Below are positions 62,001 through 64,000 of a stretch of 64,000 bases of DNA, in pieces. The DNA lies in the NCBI GenBank assembly GCA_008933995.1, contig WARS01000007.1:6754923-6818922 (forward strand). The letters run 5' to 3'. The DNA comes from Datnioides undecimradiatus (lineage: Eukaryota; Chordata; Actinopteri; Lobotiformes; Datnioididae). The stretch's first letter is position 1. Every line of letters begins with the position of its first letter. The notes below the pieces were generated by a model. That model searched no databases and had not been told where the DNA came from. It saw nothing but the letters and a program-made list of their open reading frames with translations. Position numbers and translations under genes: made by a program.

Positions 62001-62974
62001 CCCTGGTCAAATACTCAAAATTGTCCATGATGACAGCGACAAATAGGTTCAGCATCTGGTGAATGAAAGCACAAGGGTTGAAAATAAGTGAATAATGAAT
62101 AAAAATATATGTTTTTTAAGACTAAAAAAATTAAATATTAAACTTTAATCCGAAAAAGCTGACTGAAGTGTTTACCTAATACTTCAGATTATTCAGGTTA
62201 CATATTGTTGGTATCGCGACTTAATGGGCCATCTTGGTGATTTTGCATATTCTTAGCCCCGAAACTACAAACCAGATATTAAATGCTACTGCTGACCATT
62301 TAGCAAACCCTGAACCTTTAGGGAACCTTTTCAACATGTGGGATGCATCCTGTCAGATTTCAGCCTGTTTAGAACTGCACTGACACACACTGCATGTGAG
62401 AGCCTCCTCGTCCTCCCTGCTTCAGTTTGCAACATGTAGCGCTGCTGAACGTCATGTATTCAGTTTAAGTTTGACAAAGTTCAAACAAGTAGTAAAGGGG
62501 CGATTGAATGCAAAACCTCCAAACTTCTGTATAATTTCAGTCTGTCAGAACACACAGAATGAGAGCAGATGCGACGGCCTTCTGTTTTCCTTCGCACTGA
62601 CCAGGAAGGAGCAGAGGAAGATGAAGGAGACAAAGTAGAAGTAGGCAAAGTCACTTCCACACTCCTTCCCCACAGTTCCTGAGAGTTTATCGCACGGCCG
62701 GTTACTGAGACACGCCAACATGATCTCATGCCACGCCTCTCCTGTCGCACTCCTGAAGCACACACAAATCACAGTAAAGGTACACACAAGAATAAAAAGT
62801 CAATGGAAACACTGCTCATCGATACAAGGGGCAGGGCTTCGTGTTATCAGGAGGTACTTTCAGAATATTGGAGCAGGACTACCTGAAGAGAAGAGTCAAG
62901 GCCTGGAAGAAGGTCTGGAAGTTGTTGTGGTGATTTATTGCGGTGTCCTCAATCAGCTCGATGTTTCCAAACAC
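43520..62974 (-). CDS. cacna1b: cacna1b (Cav2.2 N-type calcium channel alpha-1B), 3' part, spliced
   Basis: This is the pore-forming subunit of the presynaptic N-type voltage-gated calcium channel, a plasma-membrane protein that admits Ca2+ to trigger transmitter release. Thirteen coding segments join in frame (2283 nt, 760 residues plus stop). In order they give the domain IV pore loop with the selectivity-filter Glu (TGEAW, fragment residue 36), IVS6 (about 66-94), the EF-hand region (about 106-156), pre-IQ and IQ (233-249, [17 protein letters not shown]), a basic His-rich tail with [14 protein letters not shown], the SH3-ligand motif [12 protein letters not shown] (596-607) and a C-terminal DWC. 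The [12 protein letters not shown] motif, the His-rich block and the WC end fit Cav2.2 best, rather than Cav2.1 or Cav2.3. The upstream exons lie beyond the right edge. Teleosts can have two cacna1b copies; the sequence alone does not say which this is. Confidence 0.96.
45046..45111 (-). CDS. cacna1b: possible in-frame 3' extension of the preceding cacna1b exon
   Basis: Downstream of the CAG|GTGAGC donor the frame stays open for exactly 22 codons ([20 protein letters not shown] then QS) and reaches a strong second donor, TCC|GTAAGT. Both donors are in phase 0, so either splices correctly to the last exon. The distal donor looks nearer consensus than the proximal one. Residues up to the proximal donor resemble known Cav2.2, whereas the extension does not. 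It is either a true alternative 5' splice site or chance. Confidence 0.35.
45112..45335 (-). CDS. cacna1b: cacna1b exon: Arg/Ser-rich tail segment
   Basis: This 224-nt exon encodes (G)[40 protein letters not shown] and [20 protein letters not shown], ending [19 protein letters not shown] is the counterpart of mammalian EKQRFYSCDRFGGRE. The acceptor is GTCCTCCAG and the proximal donor CAG|GTGAGC, ending in phase 0. A second donor 66 nt further on could lengthen it in frame (separate entry). Confidence 0.94.
45336..47701 (-). other. cacna1b intron, nothing recognised
   Basis: About 2.4 kb between the His-rich and the Arg/Ser-rich exons. AT rich, without repeats or exons I can name. Confidence 0.65.
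47702..47957 (-). CDS. cacna1b: cacna1b exon: His-rich, basic tail
   Basis: The 256-nt exon starts [20 protein letters not shown], matching PVTDASPMKRSISTLAQ of mammalian Cav2.2. It contains [20 protein letters not shown], matching the [20 protein letters not shown] block, here with seven consecutive His. The acceptor is CCCTCTCAG, and the donor ATTG|GTGAGA leaves one base of a Gly codon. The His run is coded mainly by CAC repeats. Confidence 0.94.
49726..49850. repeat. purine-rich tract (pyrimidine-rich in cacna1b sense)
   Basis: About 120 nt almost entirely A and G on the plus strand, including an (AG)n run near 49821-49832. In the transcript it is a CU-rich tract just downstream of the candidate 39-nt cassette, a likely binding ground for PTB-type splice regulators (inference). 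Confidence 0.6.
49854..49892 (-). CDS. candidate 39-nt in-frame cassette exon in cacna1b
   Basis: Between two phase-0 exon borders lies a 39-nt stretch flanked by a pyrimidine-rich acceptor ending TGTGTGCTGTCTGATAG and a GTATGT donor. It reads [13 protein letters not shown] with no stop, so its inclusion would keep the frame. It is GC rich compared with its surroundings. A TGC motif sits just before the acceptor, and a CT-rich tract of about 100 nt lies just downstream. This is a prediction from splice signals only; I know of no matching mammalian exon. Confidence 0.25.
51395..51480. repeat. fish repeat with TTAGC pentamer array
   Basis: GTTAGCTTAGCTTAGCTTAG then CTTAGCATGAAACCTGGCAG: about four and a half TTAGC units joined to a widespread fish repeat that normally reads CTTAGCATAAAGACTGG. 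A weaker copy lies at 2575-2640 (TTATTAGCTTAGCTTAGATA then AAGACAGGCATAG). Intron of cacna1b. Confidence 0.5.
52452..52562 (-). CDS. cacna1b: cacna1b exon: RAASLPRL segment
   Basis: Thirty-seven codons, [20 protein letters not shown] then [17 protein letters not shown]. The GLES-x-GRAASMPRLAAE stretch of mammalian Cav2.2 is clearly recognisable as [21 protein letters not shown] fits a basophilic kinase site, which is an inference. The acceptor is TATTTTAG and the donor TAT|GTAAGC, both phase 0. The next constitutive exon is 4.5 kb away, with a candidate in-frame cassette between them. Confidence 0.9.
52675..52804 (-). CDS. cacna1b: cacna1b exon: variable basic tail segment
   Basis: The 130-nt exon encodes [40 protein letters not shown] and RPQ. 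It corresponds to the poorly conserved region after the IQ domain (NGGAIQNQESGIKES... in mammals) and is rich in Ser, Gln and basic residues. Phase agrees on both sides: one base completes Ile, and CAG|GTACGC ends in phase 0. A 112-bp intron follows. Identity rests on position, phase and composition rather than strong residue matches. Confidence 0.84.
52928..53254. repeat. MITE-like dispersed repeat, near full length
   Basis: The block starts TAAGAGCTGCAACAACTGGT and ends AAATAATTGATAATGAAAGT then AAGCGTGAGTTGCAGTCCT. GAGCTGCAAC and GTTGCAGTCCT act as imperfect inverted ends. The interior phrases are those of the same teleost family as 19050-19335. It lies in the cacna1b intron between the RPQ exon and the Thr-rich exon. 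Confidence 0.5.
53681..53880 (-). CDS. cacna1b: cacna1b exon: proximal tail with Thr-rich tract
   Basis: This 200-nt exon starts [20 protein letters not shown], which lines up with the SLFHPLKATLE segment of mammalian Cav2.2. It continues with a Pro-rich stretch and then a run of threonines and alanines ([20 protein letters not shown]). The Thr run comes from an imperfect ACC/ACT/GCC trinucleotide array and looks like a lineage-specific insert. The acceptor is CTGCAG; the donor ACAAT|GTGAGT leaves two bases, completed to Ile by the next exon. Confidence 0.88.
54309..54418 (-). CDS. cacna1b: cacna1b exon: IQ domain
   Basis: The translation (Y)[20 protein letters not shown] then [16 protein letters not shown] contains the Cav2 IQ domain ([17 protein letters not shown]). 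The IQ domain binds calmodulin and mediates Ca2+-dependent feedback. A Gln-rich run follows the basic NRAKR. It is 110 nt and ends in phase 0 at CAG|GTAAAC. The acceptor CTCCTCTTAG is pyrimidine rich. Confidence 0.95.
55036..55143 (-). CDS. cacna1b: cacna1b exon: pre-IQ to IQ linker
   Basis: The 108-nt exon encodes [20 protein letters not shown] then [15 protein letters not shown], matching the DAELRKEI..VWANLPQKTLDLLVPPHK segment of mammalian Cav2.2. The intron before it is only 126 bp. The acceptor is CCGCAG and the donor AAAT|GTGAGC leaves one base. The first residues (VLAQRLN) differ from the mammalian form, while the core is conserved. Confidence 0.93.
55270..55375 (-). CDS. cacna1b: cacna1b exon: pre-IQ region
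   Basis: The exon encodes [20 protein letters not shown] then [15 protein letters not shown], near identical to the known Cav2 pre-IQ region just after the EF-hand. It is 106 nt, phase 0 at the start, with one base of a Gly codon left at the donor CTG|GTGAGA. The acceptor is CTCAG. If both upstream e37 copies were skipped, joining the 61928-62055 exon here would give Cys-Asp-Trp and then TGA, so one copy must be used. Confidence 0.95.
55545..55670. repeat. MITE-like repeat, 3' fragment
   Basis: CTCACATTTGAGAAGCTGGG, GGGCATTTTTGCTTGTTAAA and TTGATTAGTCAATAAATCAT are the right-hand part of the MITE-like family seen at 52928-53254 and 19050-19335. It lies in the cacna1b intron following e37b. 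Confidence 0.45.
58140..58230. repeat. dispersed fish repeat fragment (CTGAGGATCATGAATGTC)
   Basis: ATCCTCTGAGGATCATGAAT then TTTCATGGGCATCTATCCAG and CATTGCCATCCCTAAAGC is a diverged copy of a common fish repeat, also present at 34605-34660. Located in the cacna1b intron after e37b. Confidence 0.45.
59189..59285 (-). CDS. cacna1b: cacna1b mutually exclusive exon, e37b-like copy
   Basis: This is a second 97-nt version of the same exon with the same phases, encoding [20 protein letters not shown] then [15 protein letters not shown][10 protein letters not shown] matches mammalian e37b, the broadly expressed form, and its position downstream of the e37a-like copy matches mammalian order. The acceptor is poor (CCCCACGGGAAG with a broken pyrimidine tract), while the donor AAG|GTAGAA is better than that of e37a. 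The copies share [11 protein letters not shown] and RVAYK and diverge mainly in the first half. If both copies were used together, reading through this one would end in TAA at its 3' end. Confidence 0.92.
59600..60020. repeat. unclassified repeat-like block between e37a and e37b
   Basis: Roughly 400 bp in the 1.08-kb intron separating the alternative exons. It contains phrases seen in fish non-coding repeats: CTGCAGGAGTGGTTTGAGAG and a terminal CAGTGGAGTACTCCTTTAAG. It is open for 121 codons on the plus strand, but the translation resembles no protein I know. Repeat status is suspected only. Confidence 0.3.
60363..60459 (-). CDS. cacna1b: cacna1b mutually exclusive exon, e37a-like copy
   Basis: This 97-nt exon completes Cys and encodes [20 protein letters not shown] then [12 protein letters not shown]. 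It forms the second half of the EF-hand and the start of the pre-IQ segment. In mammalian Cacna1b the e37a exon, enriched in nociceptors, comes first and contains a DMYSLL-type sequence with a following I before SPPLGLG. This copy is also the first of the pair and has DMYKLLRFI, so I call it e37a-like. The acceptor is strong (TTTTTCAG) and the donor weak (AAG|GTTTGC). It is alternative to 59189-59285. Confidence 0.92.
60460..61927 (-). other. cacna1b intron upstream of e37a
   Basis: About 1.5 kb, AT rich. No exon or repeat recognised. Confidence 0.7.
61928..62055 (-). CDS. cacna1b: cacna1b exon: end of IVS6 and EF-hand region
   Basis: Translation [20 protein letters not shown] followed by [20 protein letters not shown] shows the cytoplasmic end of IVS6 and the first helix of the EF-hand-like domain. 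The exon is 128 nt, phase 0 at the start and phase 2 at the end, leaving TG of a Cys codon. The donor is CTG|GTAAGT. Both copies of the duplicated downstream exon begin with C, completing TGC. This is the upstream partner in the mutually exclusive splice choice. Confidence 0.95.
62602..62752 (-). CDS. cacna1b: cacna1b exon: domain IV selectivity filter and most of IVS6
   Basis: This 151-nt exon completes the Arg and encodes 50 residues beginning [11 protein letters not shown] and ending FLCSFL. The Glu in TGEAW is the domain IV member of the EEEE ring that selects Ca2+. [20 protein letters not shown] is the start of the IVS6 helix that lines the pore. The acceptor is CTTCAG and the donor is CTG|GTCAGT, an acceptable but non-consensus site. 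The loop between filter and S6 ([10 protein letters not shown]) is the variable stretch compared with mammals. Confidence 0.95.
62883..62974 (-). CDS. cacna1b: cacna1b exon: end of IVS5 and start of the domain IV pore loop
   Basis: The exon opens after CTCAG with [20 protein letters not shown] and ends ...TLLF plus AG before GTAGTC. It is 92 nt: 30 codons plus two bases of an Arg codon completed by the next exon. It encodes the extracellular turret and descending pore helix of domain IV. The [14 protein letters not shown] segment is typical of Cav2 channels. A 130-bp intron separates it from the next exon. The preceding exon (S4-S5 and S5 of domain IV) is not found before the right edge. Confidence 0.93.
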
Positions 62975-64000
62975 CTGAGGCAGCAGAAGAGCAGGTGCTT
63001 GTTATTGAATGCCAACCAACAATTTAAAGCCCCGCTCTCATGTTATAATGAATACAGTGATAATATAGTTTTATAGTTCCTCCTGTTCAGCACCTAGTAT
63101 TTACTACCTTTGGATGTGCATGTTTTTGTATGTATTTCTTTCTTTAATCTGTATCCTTTTCATTGGTTTCAGATTACAGGAAAAGCATGATGTCACCTCG
63201 TCTGTGTACTAATCAGGATTTAGTAGCTTTTGAATTAGAGTCTGATCATAGCTGGTGATCAAACCACACCCTCACAACCCTGATGAACGAGCTTATTGAT
63301 TTTTGGCTCCACTGTACTTAATAACATTAGAATCATGACAACAATCGTAATAACAGAAAGAATTTGATGTTTTATCCATAAGTTGTTTCACATGCTGTGT
63401 ATTATGCTTTATCTGGTGTAAACTGTATTAATATATTGTTTCCCTTTAATCTCAGTTTATGCTTGGTCAACATGGTTTAAAGCCAGTAAATCACTATTGA
63501 TTGGAACAGAAACTGAATGGAGAGATACTGAGATAATGTCCCAGTCAAACAACCCCGAGGTGTCTTCTTAAATATTTATTTGCCCCTCAGCATGTCATCC
63601 TGCTGGCCAATAAAACACTGGCTGCTGGGCCCAGGAGACCTCTGACAGCAGTACAGCATGTGCATAGCATCTTGACGCTATATGACAACGGCAACACTAT
63701 GACAATCGCACATACGGGAGGAATAAATAGTTGGGAAAACATAAAAATGTACAATATCATGCAATCCAAGGCAGGAACCATGCAATATATACTTGGTTTG
63801 TGAAATGTATACATTTTTCATTGAGACTATGTCAGAGCTGTGTTAGTTCGGCTTCATTTTAAGGACAGTTGTTTGTGTTGTTGTTGAAAATAATGCAAAA
63901 TCCCAAAAGATTTGAATATGTAGGGTTCACAAAGCTCCAACAGTGTTTCTTACAGGGTTGCTGTGTTGCTTTATCTATATCTAGGGGAGAGAGGGTCTCA
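62975..64000 (-). other. cacna1b intron reaching the right edge
   Basis: No upstream channel exon (domain IV S4-S5 or S5) is visible in this kilobase, so the window ends inside an intron. Confidence 0.7.

Noticed and set aside
1-64000. tRNA, rRNA, CRISPR, prokaryotic operons, integrated viral genes
   Set aside because: No cloverleaf with a B box, no spaced direct repeats, no ribosomal or viral coding signal seen on either strand.

Overview
This is vertebrate nuclear DNA, almost certainly from a teleost fish. Short coding exons with GT-AG borders sit in AT-rich introns full of microsatellites and fish-type dispersed repeats, including a non-autonomous hAT element with an intact target-site duplication. 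There are no operons, bacterial genes, rRNA or CRISPR. Both recognisable genes lie on the minus strand, head to tail, so transcription runs from high to low coordinates.

Right part (about 62974 to 43520): the 3' part of cacna1b, the alpha-1 pore subunit of the N-type calcium channel Cav2.2. I traced 13 constitutive coding segments plus one duplicated exon. Spliced together they are 2283 nt in frame, 760 residues and a stop. They run from just before the domain IV pore loop through S6, the EF-hand and pre-IQ/IQ regions and the long cytoplasmic tail, to a C-terminal EEDWC. The exon equivalent to mammalian exon 37 is present twice (60363-60459 and 59189-59285). Both copies are 97 nt with identical phases, and including both or neither creates a stop codon, so this is a mutually exclusive pair like mammalian e37a/e37b. 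Two further possible splice choices are visible: a 39-nt in-frame cassette at 49854-49892 and a second in-frame donor that lengthens the 45112-45335 exon by 22 codons.

Middle (about 43519 to 38642): the cacna1b 3' UTR, with a well-formed AATAAA about 1.3 kb after the stop, then intergenic sequence and a TATA-less, GC-box/CCAAT promoter region for the next gene.

Left part (38641 to 4562 and beyond the left edge): the 5' part of a secreted-protein gene. Six exons (840 nt, 280 codons, all phases matching) encode a signal peptide and one thrombospondin N-terminal/laminin-G-like (TSPN) domain with four cysteines. The rest lies outside the window, so I do not assign a symbol. Fibrillar or fibril-associated collagens and the NELL/kielin family carry this domain. 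Its first intron is about 27.5 kb and holds only repeats and unrecognised non-coding DNA.

The most useful observations are the fish e37a/e37b pair and its residue differences, the candidate 39-nt cassette, the second in-frame donor, the threonine-rich insert in the channel tail, and the complete 868-bp hAT-type element inside the TSPN gene. Nothing here requires a wholly new biological system.
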